Below, one piece after another: positions 1 through 11,888 of a stretch of DNA of 64,000 bases (within the stretch, counting starts at the first letter, position 1; each line of letters starts with the position of its first letter). The notes beneath the pieces were generated by a model. The model saw nothing but the letters and a program-made list of their open reading frames with translations. It made no database searches and was not told the origin of the DNA. The stretch comes from UBA4720 sp038227135 (GTDB lineage: Bacteria > Gemmatimonadota > Gemmatimonadetes > Gemmatimonadales > Gemmatimonadaceae): assembly GCA_038227135.1 (NCBI GenBank), contig JBBRQC010000012.1:4616-68615 (forward strand). Direction: 5' to 3'. Made by a program: the position numbers and the translations under genes.

Positions 1-312
1 GAAGTCGATCGAGGAAAGAACTGCCGTCTGAGCGATGGTGACGTTCGGCATCATCACCACTTCGCCCGCGCCCGCGTTGATGAGGGGTGCGATCTCGTTC
101 CCGACGTCGACCGGCTTTTCCCACCACCCCTGTTTCCACGCCCTTACGCCGAGCTCACCCCAGTCGCGCGCGTACTCGGCCAGTTTTTCGGGGACGGTGC
201 GCGGCATCGGCCCGAGCGAATTGGAGACGAGGTAGTTCGTCTTCTCGAGGATCGGGAATTCGTCTCTGAAAGCCAGCAGCGGGTCGCGCTGCCGGCTGCT
301 GGCCGGATTCAC
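1..312 (-). CDS. Kynureninase-family PLP enzyme, N-terminal fragment
   Basis: The gene runs off the left edge; 104 codons are present with no stop in frame. The translation carries NYLVSNSLGPMPR, GVRAWKQGWWE and VVMMPNVTIAQT, which match the N-terminal part of kynureninase-like members of the class-V aminotransferase fold. The PLP lysine would lie in the missing part. I place the start at a GTG whose product begins MNPASSRQRDPLLAFR; a TTG three codons upstream is possible. It lies 22 bases after the stop of the M28 peptidase on the same strand, so the two probably share a transcript. True kynureninase activity (tryptophan catabolism) is not proven, since this subfamily contains uncharacterised relatives. 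Confidence 0.75.
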   Translation of the reverse strand, partial: MNPASSRQRDPLLAFRDEFPILEKTNYLVSNSLGPMPRTVPEKLAEYARDWGELGVRAWKQGWWEKPVDVGNEIAPLINAGAGEVVMMPNVTIAQTAVLSSIDF

Positions 313-334
313 TGCCAATCGGTGCCGCGCCTGA

Positions 335-1990
335 TCACTGGCCCTTTCGAGAAGTTTCGCGAGCCGCTTTGAATTCCGCGTCGGTGTTCCACGTCGGGAC
401 CGTCCGGGCGTTTCCGATGGAGAGACCGAAGCGATACACGATCTCCGCGAGCTGCGCCGCGCCACTCAGATCGAAGTCGGACCGATACTCGTCAGACGGC
501 TGGTGGTAGCGGTGCGCGGTGTAGTCTTCGGCCTGCTTGAGACCCCATCCCGCGGGACGACCCATGTAGTCTACGCCGCCTCCAATCGAAACCGACGGAA
601 TTCCTGCGATCGCAAAGGAGAAATGGTCCGAGCGGTAGAAGTGGCCCTGCTCGGGATGAGCGTCCGGAGACAGTCGGATTCCTTCCGATTTCACCATCTG
701 CGCGAGGGCCGGACCGAGCGAGCTCTTGTTGTCGCCGGTGACATTGAGATCCCGTACACGGCCATTCAGCGGAACGATGTCCATGTTGAGGGCTGCAACG
801 ATCTTCGACGCGGGAACTGTCGGGTGCACACCGAAGTAGGCGGAGCCGAGCAGACCGGATTCTTCGGCTGTGACGAAGACAAAGAGCTGTGACCTCCGCG
901 GCTTTACGCCCTCGGCCGCGGCGTGGGCTATCGTCAGGACGGCTGCGACCCCGGATGCGTTGTCCACCGCGCCGTTATAGATCGAATCTCCATTGACGAC
1001 GGGTCCGACGCCAAAGTGGTCCCAATGGGCACTATACGCGACATACTCGTCACGCACCTTGGGGTCGATACCGCGCACGACTCCGACGACGTTGTTCGCC
1101 GACATGTGATGCAGGGTATTGCGCATCGTCTCGTCGATGATAATTCCGGTCGAGACCGGGCGAAAATCGCGAGATTCCGCTCGCTTGCGCAAGTCCGTCA
1201 TGCTGAGGCCGGCCTGGGCGAGCAGCGCCGTGGCGGCGCTGTCGGTGATCCAGCCGCGCACGCCAATCGGAGGAGGTGCGGCGGGATCGCGCGGAAGCAG
1301 ACGGTGCTCCGTGGAATTCGAATTCACCACCACGTGCCACGGATATCCGGCGCGCTCGGTCGTGTGCACGATCAACATTCCTGCCGCGCCGCGCCGCTCC
1401 GCTTCCTCGTACTTGTATGTCCAGCGGCCGTAGTAGGTCATCGCCTTACCGCCGAACAGATTCGGCTCGCCGGCGATGGCTGGCGGATCGTTGACTAGAA
1501 CGAGCAGGATCTTTCCGCGCACGTCGGTGCCCTTGAAATCATCCCACCTGTACTCGGGTGCAGTCGCTCCGTAGCCGACGAAAACGAGCTCACCGCGCGC
1601 GGAGCTGCCATCCGTCGCCGAGCCGGGCCAGACGACTACATCATCCGTGAAGCGGAGGTTGGCACTGGCTTTGCCCGAAGCGGTGACCTTGATGGTGCTC
1701 GGGTCCGCTTTCACGACATCGATGGGAACGCGCTGGAAGTAAGAAGAATCTCCGACCCCTGGCTTGACGCCGAACGCCTGGAGCTGCGTGGCGATGTATT
1801 CCTCGGCGATTCGTCCGCCGCGAGTAGCGGGCGCGCGCCCTTCGAGGAGATCGGATGAAAGGAATCGGAGGTGCGCGTCGATTTCCTGAGGAGTGATACG
1901 GCTGGGGGCGCCGTCAGTCTGCGCGTTTGCTTTCGATGCGGAAATAGCCGAGATGAGCGCTGCTGCCAGCAGCGCGGTGGGACGGGTCAT
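335..1990 (-). CDS. Secreted M28 zinc aminopeptidase with PA domain
   Basis: The 551-residue product starts with a Sec signal peptide (about residues 1-23, ending ANAQ). A protease-associated insert fills roughly 130-260. The M28 catalytic domain follows with all the co-catalytic zinc ligands in order: H322 (AHWDH), D343 (AVDNASG), E376-E377 (TAEESG), D404 (NMDI) and H456 (SDHFSFA). Family members remove N-terminal amino acids from peptides outside the cytoplasm. It is divergent from the patatin gene and appears to be first in a unit with the kynureninase-like gene. It is one of three M28 enzymes in the window. The family call is firm; the substrate is unknown. Confidence 0.93.
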   Translation of the reverse strand: MTRPTALLAAALISAISASKANAQTDGAPSRITPQEIDAHLRFLSSDLLEGRAPATRGGRIAEEYIATQLQAFGVKPGVGDSSYFQRVPIDVVKADPSTIKVTASGKASANLRFTDDVVVWPGSATDGSSARGELVFVGYGATAPEYRWDDFKGTDVRGKILLVLVNDPPAIAGEPNLFGGKAMTYYGRWTYKYEEAERRGAAGMLIVHTTERAGYPWHVVVNSNSTEHRLLPRDPAAPPPIGVRGWITDSAATALLAQAGLSMTDLRKRAESRDFRPVSTGIIIDETMRNTLHHMSANNVVGVVRGIDPKVRDEYVAYSAHWDHFGVGPVVNGDSIYNGAVDNASGVAAVLTIAHAAAEGVKPRRSQLFVFVTAEESGLLGSAYFGVHPTVPASKIVAALNMDIVPLNGRVRDLNVTGDNKSSLGPALAQMVKSEGIRLSPDAHPEQGHFYRSDHFSFAIAGIPSVSIGGGVDYMGRPAGWGLKQAEDYTAHRYHQPSDEYRSDFDLSGAAQLAEIVYRFGLSIGNARTVPTWNTDAEFKAARETSRKGQ

Positions 1991-2024
1991 CGATTTACTC
2001 TGGGTGTGTGGTGTACGTCAGTAC

Positions 2025-2030
2025 ATTATA
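2025..2030 (-). promoter_or_regulatory. Possible -10 box for the M28 peptidase gene
   Basis: The minus strand reads TATAAT exactly, 35 bases before the peptidase ATG, inside the 62-base divergent gap. The hexamer 17 bases further upstream (TGCTAA) is a poor -35 match, so this is only a candidate. Confidence 0.3.
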
Positions 2031-2052
2031 ACTTCCCGTACCCAACCTTAGC

Positions 2053-3222
2053 ATGCCCCGCCAGACTCCACGAAGCCTGAAACGAGCATCTCCCTCCAAG
2101 CAACGACGCAAGGCGCACAAGATCGCGCTCGTGCTCGGCGGTGGCGGGTTGAAAGGCTTCGCGCACATCGGCGTTTTTCGCGCGCTCAAGGAGCTCGGGA
2201 TCGAGCCGACCGTCGTCGCGGGGACCAGCATCGGCGCGCTGATAGCAGCCGCCTACGCTCGGGGAATGGAAGTGCCGGAGATGGTCGATCGCGCCCGCGC
2301 GCTCAAGCGGCGCGACCTTTTCCGCCTCAATCGAATGGGTATGCTGCTAGAGCGGCAGCACTCGCCGGCGATCTATCTGGACGAGCCGCTGAAAAACGTC
2401 GTAAAGTCCGTGGCGGGAGAGAAGCGGTTCGATCAGCTGAAAAGGACGCTCCTCGTAAACACGGTGGACATCCAGCGCGGGTCACAGATCGTCTGGGGAT
2501 TGCCAGGTCTGCGTGACGTGAGCGTGGCCGACGCGGTGTACGCATCCTGTGCGCTGCCGGGGTTCTATCCTCCGGGTGTGATCAACGGGAAGCTGTGCGT
2601 GGACGGTGGCGTGCTCGATAACCTCCCTGTCTCCATTGCGGGCCGCGCTATGGACGCCGTGATTGCGGTCGACACCGGCTCCAGCGATCTGGAACCCGAA
2701 AACGATATCCTCACGGCAGGCTTCGCGTCCATCTACGTGCGGGCCGCGACGACCATGATGCACGCACTACAGCTAGCGCCCTTCGCGAACTGGACGCGCC
2801 CGCCGATGATACTGATCCGACCCAAGGTCAATCACATCGGCTGGTTCAGCTTCTCGCACACCGAGGAGCTGCTCGAGGCTGGCTACACGGCGGCGATGGA
2901 GGCCTGCAAGCATTTCGAGGAATGCATCACCTGGGGCATCGGGGTCTTTCCGCGCAGGCCGATGCAGATCACCGTCGATCGGGAAAAGTGCATCGGCTGC
3001 ACGCTCTGCACCGCGCTGGCGCCCGACGTGATGGCAATGGACTCGACCCAGAAGGCGTACCCGCTCACCCCCGTGGTCGAGTGGTCGCCGGCCGACGGTG
3101 ATTTCGTGCACCACTGCCCTACGTTCGCAATCGAAGCAACGCGCCTCGACGCGAATGCTGCTCCCGCAGCGCCGCCGACAGTTGATCCGACCAACCAGCC
3201 CACGACCAGAAAGACAGGGTAG
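2053..3222 (+). CDS. Patatin-like phospholipase fused to a ferredoxin domain
   Basis: The 389-residue product is cytoplasmic by appearance, with no signal peptide. Residues about 22-210 form a patatin hydrolase: oxyanion motif GGGGLKG (29-35), nucleophile elbow GTSIG with S59, and the DGG motif (184-186) that supplies the catalytic Asp. After a helical stretch, residues about 305-365 form a small iron-sulfur domain with C313, C316, C319 and C355 in the pattern CIGCTLC...HHCP, the arrangement of single-cluster [4Fe-4S] ferredoxins. A Pro/Thr-rich tail follows. The patatin family hydrolyses acyl esters of lipids. A redox cluster on the same chain is unusual and suggests that activity may be tied to redox state or electron transfer. 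The ATG was chosen for position; no clear Shine-Dalgarno precedes it. Confidence 0.88.
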   Translation: MPRQTPRSLKRASPSKQRRKAHKIALVLGGGGLKGFAHIGVFRALKELGIEPTVVAGTSIGALIAAAYARGMEVPEMVDRARALKRRDLFRLNRMGMLLERQHSPAIYLDEPLKNVVKSVAGEKRFDQLKRTLLVNTVDIQRGSQIVWGLPGLRDVSVADAVYASCALPGFYPPGVINGKLCVDGGVLDNLPVSIAGRAMDAVIAVDTGSSDLEPENDILTAGFASIYVRAATTMMHALQLAPFANWTRPPMILIRPKVNHIGWFSFSHTEELLEAGYTAAMEACKHFEECITWGIGVFPRRPMQITVDREKCIGCTLCTALAPDVMAMDSTQKAYPLTPVVEWSPADGDFVHHCPTFAIEATRLDANAAPAAPPTVDPTNQPTTRKTG

Positions 3223-3428
3223 GCCTGGTGGAGTTTGAGCTGCAACTGAACGGGTGCGAGACCTTGCATCTCGATTCTCTGAGTTCTGACCGCAACAGAA
3301 CGGGTGCGGTTAAAAACCCTGCTTTGTATTAGATTACATTCAGCCTGCCGAGCCCGGAAGCAAGTTCGGCAGTGGCTCCGCGCCTACGGCCAGCGCACTG
3401 ACGCGGCCAAGTTCGGAAAACAAAACCC

Positions 3429-6224
<2,796 letters not shown>

Positions 6225-6255
6225 AGCGGCGAGCTATCGGCTTTGCAGCTGATGC

Positions 6256-6924
6256 CTAGAGCTTTTCGGTCGGGGTCGCCGCTCTCCCTTCGCGAGTAGC
6301 GTTGACCCCGTCCCTCTTTTTCCTCAGCACCTGGAACTGCGGCATCGACGCGCTGATCTGCTCGGCCAGATCCTGCTCCATCTTCTTGGGATCGAGCGGC
6401 TCCAGCATCGCTCTCAGCTCGGGATCATCGGCGAGTGCGAGGTTCAGACGTGCATAGAGACCCGCCACCAGGTGCAGCGTCTTCGTGATCTCCTCTTCCA
6501 TTCGAAGATTGACCTGAAGCGTCAGCTCTTCGCGCAGCTCGCCGATCTTCGACTCCCGGCTCTGCGTCATGAGCACGAAGATGGACAGGAAGATCGCCTC
6601 GAGCGAGACGATCGTCGTGAGCATGCCGTACGGGTAGGGGTCGAACTTCTTCAGCCCCGAGAAAGGCAGATTCCAGTAGATCCAGCCGATGAAGATGAGT
6701 GCGTGGATTGCCAGAAAGGGCGTGGAGCTGGCAAACCCGATCATCCGGTCGGCCATGATCTCCATCTTCGAGCGATTGGCGGAGTGCTGTGCCTTGATCG
6801 CCCGGAACGCCTTGTTGATGCCGGCGCTCCGCCGCACCCGCCGCTCTCCGGCGACCGGTGTGCCCGGTCGAAGTTCCACCGACGTATAGTCCTCTTGGCC
6901 CATATCTCTACTGGAGACGACCAC
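6256..6924 (-). CDS. DUF1003 family membrane protein
   Basis: The 222-residue protein has two predicted membrane helices, around 63-82 (FLAIHALIFIGWIYWN) and 93-118 (YGMLTTIVSLEAIFLSIFVL). They are followed by the DUF1003 signature MTQSRESKIGELREELTLQ and a long charged helical C-terminus. The family is widespread, usually described as cytoplasmic-membrane proteins, and has no established reaction. The final 60 residues are probably cytosolic. It converges on acnA, with 31 bases between the stops, and is divergent from aguB. Confidence 0.85.
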   Translation of the reverse strand: MVVSSRDMGQEDYTSVELRPGTPVAGERRVRRSAGINKAFRAIKAQHSANRSKMEIMADRMIGFASSTPFLAIHALIFIGWIYWNLPFSGLKKFDPYPYGMLTTIVSLEAIFLSIFVLMTQSRESKIGELREELTLQVNLRMEEEITKTLHLVAGLYARLNLALADDPELRAMLEPLDPKKMEQDLAEQISASMPQFQVLRKKRDGVNATREGRAATPTEKL

Positions 6925-6985
6925 CTAAGCTAACGCAATCAGCCGGCCACTTCCTGTCGCGAGGCAACGCGTTAACCTTTCACTC

Positions 6986-7906
6986 ATGGCCCCCACTTCC
7001 GCATTCACAGTTGGAATTATTCAGGAAGCCGTCACGAACGACGTCGAAACGAACGTCGAGCGGGCGATCGTTCGCATTCGTGAGGCAGCAGAGCGCGGCG
7101 CGCAGATCGTCTCCCTCCAGGAATTGTTCAACGCGCCCTACTTCTGCAAATCGCAGAAGCACGAGCGTTTCGATCTCGCCGAGCCAATTCCGGGGCCCAC
7201 TATCGAAAGGATGCGAAAGGTGGCGCGGGAGCTCGAGATCGTAATCATCGTGCCCATCTTCGAGCGGCAGGCCGCCGGCGTATATCGCAATTCCGCAGCG
7301 GTCATCGACGCCGATGGCTCGCTCCTCGGCGCCTACCGTAAGATGCACATCCCTGATGACCCTCTCTTCAATGAGAAGTTCTACTTCACGCCCGGCGACT
7401 CGCACGTCGCCGACGACGGCGATCACAAGGGCGCGAACGGATTCCGCGTCTGGAAGACGCGCTACGCGAACGTGGGCGTTCTTATCTGCTGGGATCAGTG
7501 GTATCCCGAAGCAGCGCGCATAACCAGTCTCCTCGGCGCCGACATTCTCTTCTATCCAACCGCCATCGGCTGGCATCCCTCCGAAAAAAAGGAATTCGGC
7601 GAGGCGCAGGTTGAGGCGTGGCGGACGGCGCAGAGAGCGCACGCGATTGCGAACGGAGTGTACGTCGCCGCGCCGAATCGCGTCGGACACGAGGACGAGC
7701 CGGGAACCGACGGCATCGAGTTTTTTGGCCAGTCGTTCATCTGCGATCCGTTCGGAAGGATTCTCGCCGAGGCGGGAACGGAGCCGGCGGTCCTGGTTGC
7801 TACGTGCGACAGGGCGCTGATCGAGAGCACGCGCCGCAATTGGCCGTTTCTGCGCGACCGCCGCATCGATGCCTACGCGCCGATTCTCAATCGCTACATC
7901 GGATGA
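6986..7906 (+). CDS. aguB: N-carbamoylputrescine amidase
   Basis: This 306-residue nitrilase-superfamily enzyme has the catalytic triad E46 (SLQELF), K119 (YRKMHIPDD) and C168 (LICWDQWYPE). The WDQWYPE context, ALxGADIL-type helix and length are those of plant/bacterial N-carbamoylputrescine amidases, which release putrescine, CO2 and ammonia. The stop overlaps the start of the agmatine deiminase gene as ATGA, so the two consecutive steps from agmatine to putrescine are translationally coupled. It is cytoplasmic, with no signal peptide. Confidence 0.94.
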   Translation: MAPTSAFTVGIIQEAVTNDVETNVERAIVRIREAAERGAQIVSLQELFNAPYFCKSQKHERFDLAEPIPGPTIERMRKVARELEIVIIVPIFERQAAGVYRNSAAVIDADGSLLGAYRKMHIPDDPLFNEKFYFTPGDSHVADDGDHKGANGFRVWKTRYANVGVLICWDQWYPEAARITSLLGADILFYPTAIGWHPSEKKEFGEAQVEAWRTAQRAHAIANGVYVAAPNRVGHEDEPGTDGIEFFGQSFICDPFGRILAEAGTEPAVLVATCDRALIESTRRNWPFLRDRRIDAYAPILNRYIG

Positions 7907-9039
7907 GTAAGAAGGCTGCGAGTCCCAGGGCCAAGCGCAAACCGGGCGCCGCTCCAAAGGGACGCGGCGCTTTGACTATGGAGCTTTCGCCGGGCAGACG
8001 CATGCCCGCAGAATGGGAAAAACACGACGCGACGTGGATTGCGTGGCCGCATCACGAGCCGGACTGGCCCGGCAAGCTCGGGCCCATTCCGTGGGTCTAT
8101 GCCGAAATCGTCCGCGCGCTCGCCGACTTCGACCGTGTAGAGATTCTCTGCCACGACGGCACGGTAGCGGAGAGCGCGCGCACGCTGCTGGGTGCCCACG
8201 GAGTGAAAGAGAGCCGCTATCGCTTGCACATTGTCGAGAGCGATCGGGTGTGGCTCCGTGATTCCGCGCCGACGGGCGTGTTGCGCTCCGACGGACAAGT
8301 CGAGCTGATCAATTGGGGGTTCAACGGCTGGGCGAAGTACGACAACTATAGGAGGGACTCCGCGATCGGGGCCGAGCTGGAGCGAATCACCGGATTGCCG
8401 CGGATCGTACCGATTCGACCGGACACTGGAGAGCGTCTCATTCTGGAAGGCGGCGGAATCGAGGCGAACGGCGCGGGCAGATTGCTCGTCACGGAAGAAT
8501 GGCTTCTCACTCCGGTTCAGGTGAGGAATCCGGGAATGCTGGCCGGAGACTACGAGAAGGCGTTCGACGAGTATCTGGGCGTGACCGATACTATATGGTT
8601 GGGCGAGGGGGCGGTTGGCGACGACACTCACGGGCACGTTGACGACATCGCGCGCTTCAGCTCCCGTGACAGCGTGATTCTGGCCTACGAGCAGGATCCG
8701 GCCGACGAAAACCACGTGCGATCCGTGGACAATCTCCGGCGGCTCCAGTTGGCCGATAAGAAAAACCCTCTGCGGATAACGACAATCCCCTTCCCTCGCC
8801 CGGTAACGATGAACGGAGAAAGGCTGCCGGCGAGCTACGCGAATTTCTACATCACCAATGGCGCCATTCTTGTACCGACATTCAATGATCCGGCCGATCG
8901 GGTGGCACTCAACGGAATCGCTGAGGCGTTTCCGCGTTACACCGTGATCGGCATACACGCCGTCGATCTGGTGTGGGGACTTGGCACACTCCACTGCCTG
9001 ACGCAGCAGCAACCGTCTGGCCTGGCCGCGAAGCGATGA
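7903..9039 (+). CDS. aguA: Agmatine deiminase
   Basis: This peptidylarginine-deiminase-type enzyme (378 residues from this start) converts agmatine to N-carbamoylputrescine plus ammonia. The motifs are WPHHEPDWPGK near the N-terminus, DRVWLRDSAPTGV, GHVDDIARF (catalytic His/Asp region) and the nucleophile C365 in LHCLTQQQPSG. The open frame extends further upstream, but I chose the ATG overlapping the aguB stop. A second ATG at 7978 would remove a Lys/Arg-rich leader of 25 residues and is closer to the usual N-terminus. No arginine decarboxylase is visible, so agmatine must come from elsewhere in the genome or from outside. Confidence 0.94.
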   Translation: MSKKAASPRAKRKPGAAPKGRGALTMELSPGRRMPAEWEKHDATWIAWPHHEPDWPGKLGPIPWVYAEIVRALADFDRVEILCHDGTVAESARTLLGAHGVKESRYRLHIVESDRVWLRDSAPTGVLRSDGQVELINWGFNGWAKYDNYRRDSAIGAELERITGLPRIVPIRPDTGERLILEGGGIEANGAGRLLVTEEWLLTPVQVRNPGMLAGDYEKAFDEYLGVTDTIWLGEGAVGDDTHGHVDDIARFSSRDSVILAYEQDPADENHVRSVDNLRRLQLADKKNPLRITTIPFPRPVTMNGERLPASYANFYITNGAILVPTFNDPADRVALNGIAEAFPRYTVIGIHAVDLVWGLGTLHCLTQQQPSGLAAKR

Positions 9040-9070
9040 AATTTCACCGAGATATAGAGTTCACCAGGCA

Positions 9071-9472
9071 ATGAAGATTACTCTGAACGACGAAGAATCT
9101 CTCAGGCTGGAACCGACATCCAGTCCGTTGACCATCGAAGCACCGTCTCCCGATATCCAGTACTCGCCCTTCCACATGCTCGGCAGCGCGCTCGGGGCGT
9201 GTACGCTCTCGGTGCTGCAGAGCTGGGCGTCGAACAAGAATCTCGCTGTGGATGACCTTCGAGTCGACGTAAGCTGGCGTTTTGTGGAGGGACAGCACCG
9301 TGTCGGCTCGATGAAAGTCCGGCTGCTGTGGCCTGGCCTTTCCGCGGAGCTGTGGCCGAGGGCGATCCGCGCTGCCAATCTCTGTGGAATTCACAACACG
9401 CTGACACATCCGCCTGAGATTACGGTCGAGGCTGCGGGAGTGAACTCTCCGGCGATCGAGGCACCGGCGTGA
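9071..9472 (+). CDS. OsmC/Ohr family protein
   Basis: The 133-residue protein has the two redox cysteines expected in OsmC-like peroxidases: C44 in ALGACTLSVL and C105 in AANLCGIHNTL. The N-terminal strand region is shorter than in classical Ohr. Family members reduce organic hydroperoxides using dithiol reductants, although many OsmC-like proteins of this size are untested. The stop overlaps the next gene's GTG start, which pairs it with a DCC thiol-disulfide protein, so a shared thiol-redox role is a reasonable inference. Confidence 0.82.
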   Translation: MKITLNDEESLRLEPTSSPLTIEAPSPDIQYSPFHMLGSALGACTLSVLQSWASNKNLAVDDLRVDVSWRFVEGQHRVGSMKVRLLWPGLSAELWPRAIRAANLCGIHNTLTHPPEITVEAAGVNSPAIEAPA

Positions 9473-9951
9473 CGATGGTTCCGGTCGTCCGGTTCACCGT
9501 CGCCGGCCACGAAGCCCACGATCATTCCGTCGCGCCTACCATTGGTGGGCCGGACAGGCGTTACACGGTGATCTATGACGGGCACTGCAAGGTGTGCGGG
9601 CGGATGGTGAAGCTGCTTACCAGGTGGGACCGGCATCACGAGCTCGAGATCATTCCGTCGCAGGCGCCCGGTATTCGCGAGAGATTTCCATGGATTCCAC
9701 CGCGGGCCTACGTGGAATCCGTGCAAGTAGTTCAGACGAGCAGCGGTAGAACGTGGCAGGCCGCGGCGGCGCTCGAAGAATTGCTGAAGATTCTCCCGAG
9801 AGGACGGTTGATCTCGTGGTTGTTCAAGATTCCGCTGGTGAGGCCGCTCGTGGATCTGTTCTACAGGTGGTTCGCGCGGAACAGGTACCGGCTTGGCTGT
9901 GGTGAGCATTGCCAGGTGCGCGAAGCCGACCTGGATTACGGCGACGAATGA
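9469..9951 (+). CDS. DCC-family (DUF393) thiol-disulfide oxidoreductase-like protein
   Basis: This 160-residue protein has the defining DCC motif YDGHCKVCGRM with C40 and C43 in a CxxC arrangement, then a region with repeated aromatic/hydrophobic helices (SWLFKIPLVRPLVDLFYRWFA). A second cysteine pair, near GCGEHC, lies close to the C-terminus. Biochemical function is not established for the family; the CxxC suggests thiol-disulfide exchange. The GTG start overlaps the OsmC stop (GTGA); an ATG two codons downstream is an alternative. The last gene of the pair ends 46 bases before the convergent yaiI. Confidence 0.83.
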   Translation: MTMVPVVRFTVAGHEAHDHSVAPTIGGPDRRYTVIYDGHCKVCGRMVKLLTRWDRHHELEIIPSQAPGIRERFPWIPPRAYVESVQVVQTSSGRTWQAAAALEELLKILPRGRLISWLFKIPLVRPLVDLFYRWFARNRYRLGCGEHCQVREADLDYGDE

Positions 9952-9996
9952 AATGGCGTTCCACCACGTGGATCGAGATGGTGAACGCCGGCGGGG

Positions 9997-10455
9997 TTAT
10001 TTATTGCGGAGGGCGCGAGTGAGCGCCCGATCGAGCGCGTTCGCGAACGCCTGCTTCTCGCGCGCTCCGTAGGCCGCGTGACCGCCCGTTTCCACACCGG
10101 TTGACCGGAGCTTGTCCATGAAGTTCCGGACCGACAGGCGCTCCCCGATGCTCGCGGTCGTGTACTCATCACCTCGCGGGTCGAGAACAACGACCCCTTT
10201 TGGAACCAGGAGCGCGGCCAACGGGATGTCGGCTGTGACGGCAACGTCGCCAGCTACAGCGTGTTCCGCGATGTAACGATCGGCAACATCCGGCCCGCCT
10301 TCGACTCGCACCGCCGACACGTGATCATACCCTGGCGGAATCGGAAGGCGCATGTTCGCCACGAGGACAATCGCAAGTGCGAGACGTTCGGATGCACGGA
10401 AACAGACCTCTTTCACGGGCTGCGGAGCGGCGTCAGCGTCGATCCAGAGTGTCAT
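9997..10455 (-). CDS. yaiI: YaiI/YqxD family protein (UPF0178, DUF188)
   Basis: The ATG at 10455 gives MTLWIDADAAPQPVKE and a 152-residue product, the usual length of the family; the longer open frame upstream has no family similarity. Typical segments are DADA near the N-terminus, VTADIPLAALLV and PRGDEYTTASI. The fold resembles PIN/NYN nucleases because of the clustered aspartates, but no activity is established. It is divergent from the serine hydrolase gene, with 86 bases between the two starts. Confidence 0.9.
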   Translation of the reverse strand: MTLWIDADAAPQPVKEVCFRASERLALAIVLVANMRLPIPPGYDHVSAVRVEGGPDVADRYIAEHAVAGDVAVTADIPLAALLVPKGVVVLDPRGDEYTTASIGERLSVRNFMDKLRSTGVETGGHAAYGAREKQAFANALDRALTRALRNK

Positions 10456-10541
10456 GGCCACGAGATTGTCCCTGGGTGTCGGGCAAGAGGCTGCGTTGCG
10501 GGCTGGCGGAAGATAGCCGTCGACGCGATAGTGGGCACACC

Positions 10542-11819
10542 ATGATTCATCCTTGTCAGGGCGGAGGTTTTCGCGTCTTACGTGATTGGGCCCCACTCGC
10601 CATCGCCCTTCTCGTCACGGGTGCGGCCTGTGCGCAACCCGTGCGCGAAGTCCAAAAAGTGTCCCCGACCCTGAACCTGTACCCGCATGCGGCAGAGCCG
10701 ATTGGAACGGTGCGGCAGATCTACGATGGAGCGCTGACCCCGGAGCTTGCGGTCAACACCTTCCGGAACATCGACCGGCTCTTTCCGACTCGCACCGTCC
10801 CCCGTTCGGCGAACCCGTACCCTTTGCCGCCGGCCTCCGCTCCACTCGCCCCAGTGAGTTTCAGCGATGGAGGCAAACGCTATAATCTCGACGATTATCT
10901 CGAGCTGAATCGCGTCGCCGGATTGCTCGTCCTCAAGGACGGCCGCATCAAGCTGGAAAAGTATCGGTTCGGGAACTCCGCGCGCACGCGCTGGATGTCG
11001 ATGTCGGTCGCGAAGTCGATTACGTCGACCCTGGTCGGAGCTGCACTGAAACAGGGCTACATCGCGGCTCTATCCGATCCGGTTACCAAGTACGTGGCGT
11101 CGCTTCGCAATACCGCGTACGAGGGTGTCTCGGTGCGCGACGTCCTCATGATGGCGTCTGGAGTGCGCTGGGACGAGACCTACACTGACCCTCGATCCGA
11201 CCGCCGGCGCTTGCTCGAGGCCCAGATCTCCCAGGTTCCGGGCTCTGCGATGGCAGTCATGACCACCCTCCCGCGAGCTGTTCCGCCCGGCACCATAAAC
11301 AATTACAACACCGGTGAAACACAGGTGGCCGGGGAGATTGTGCGCAGTGCAGTGGGCCGGCCTCTCGCGACCTACTTGTCAGAGCGAATCTGGAGCAGGT
11401 TTGGAATGGAATCGGACGCCGAATGGTGGCTCGACTCGAGAGACGGTCATGAGATCGGAGGCAGTGGGTTCAGCGCCACGCTCCGCGACTATGGCCGCTT
11501 CGGGCTCTTTCTACTCAACGGTGGCATCGCCGCCGGCGAACCGATTCTTCCGGAGGATTGGACCCGCGAAGCAACAAGTCCCAAGGTGCTGCGGGGCGGC
11601 GCGCCGCTGGACTACGGATACTTATGGTGGACCGGCACGACGCCCGCTTCCCGTCGGGACGGTGCGTACGCGGCAGAGGGGATCTTCGGGCAGCTCATTT
11701 ATATCAATCCTGTTGCGCGTGTTGTGATCGTGGTATGGAGTGCTCAGCAGAAGCCGACAGGAAGTGCCGTCATTGATGACTGGGTGTTCTGCGATGCCGT
11801 TGTGGATGCGTCGAGGTAG
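10542..11819 (+). CDS. Exported class-C beta-lactamase-related serine hydrolase
   Basis: From the ATG at 10542 the product is 425 residues, with a signal peptide ending near ALLVTGAACAQP, possibly a lipobox at GAAC. The SxxK catalytic pair is S155-K158 (SMSVAKS), the second motif is represented by NNYNTGE, and the final strand motif by GIFGQLIYI, where HxG is replaced by FGQ. This pattern is closer to 6-aminohexanoate-dimer hydrolase and esterase members of the family than to true AmpC. It probably cleaves esters or amides outside the cytoplasm. The open frame upstream of 10542 overlaps yaiI and looks non-coding. Confidence 0.85.
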   Translation: MIHPCQGGGFRVLRDWAPLAIALLVTGAACAQPVREVQKVSPTLNLYPHAAEPIGTVRQIYDGALTPELAVNTFRNIDRLFPTRTVPRSANPYPLPPASAPLAPVSFSDGGKRYNLDDYLELNRVAGLLVLKDGRIKLEKYRFGNSARTRWMSMSVAKSITSTLVGAALKQGYIAALSDPVTKYVASLRNTAYEGVSVRDVLMMASGVRWDETYTDPRSDRRRLLEAQISQVPGSAMAVMTTLPRAVPPGTINNYNTGETQVAGEIVRSAVGRPLATYLSERIWSRFGMESDAEWWLDSRDGHEIGGSGFSATLRDYGRFGLFLLNGGIAAGEPILPEDWTREATSPKVLRGGAPLDYGYLWWTGTTPASRRDGAYAAEGIFGQLIYINPVARVVIVVWSAQQKPTGSAVIDDWVFCDAVVDASR

Positions 11820-11888
11820 CCGCTGGCGCCGTCGCGGTCTTTGTGATCACTTAGGTGATGCCTGCAGTTAAACTCTCGGAGACGAGCC

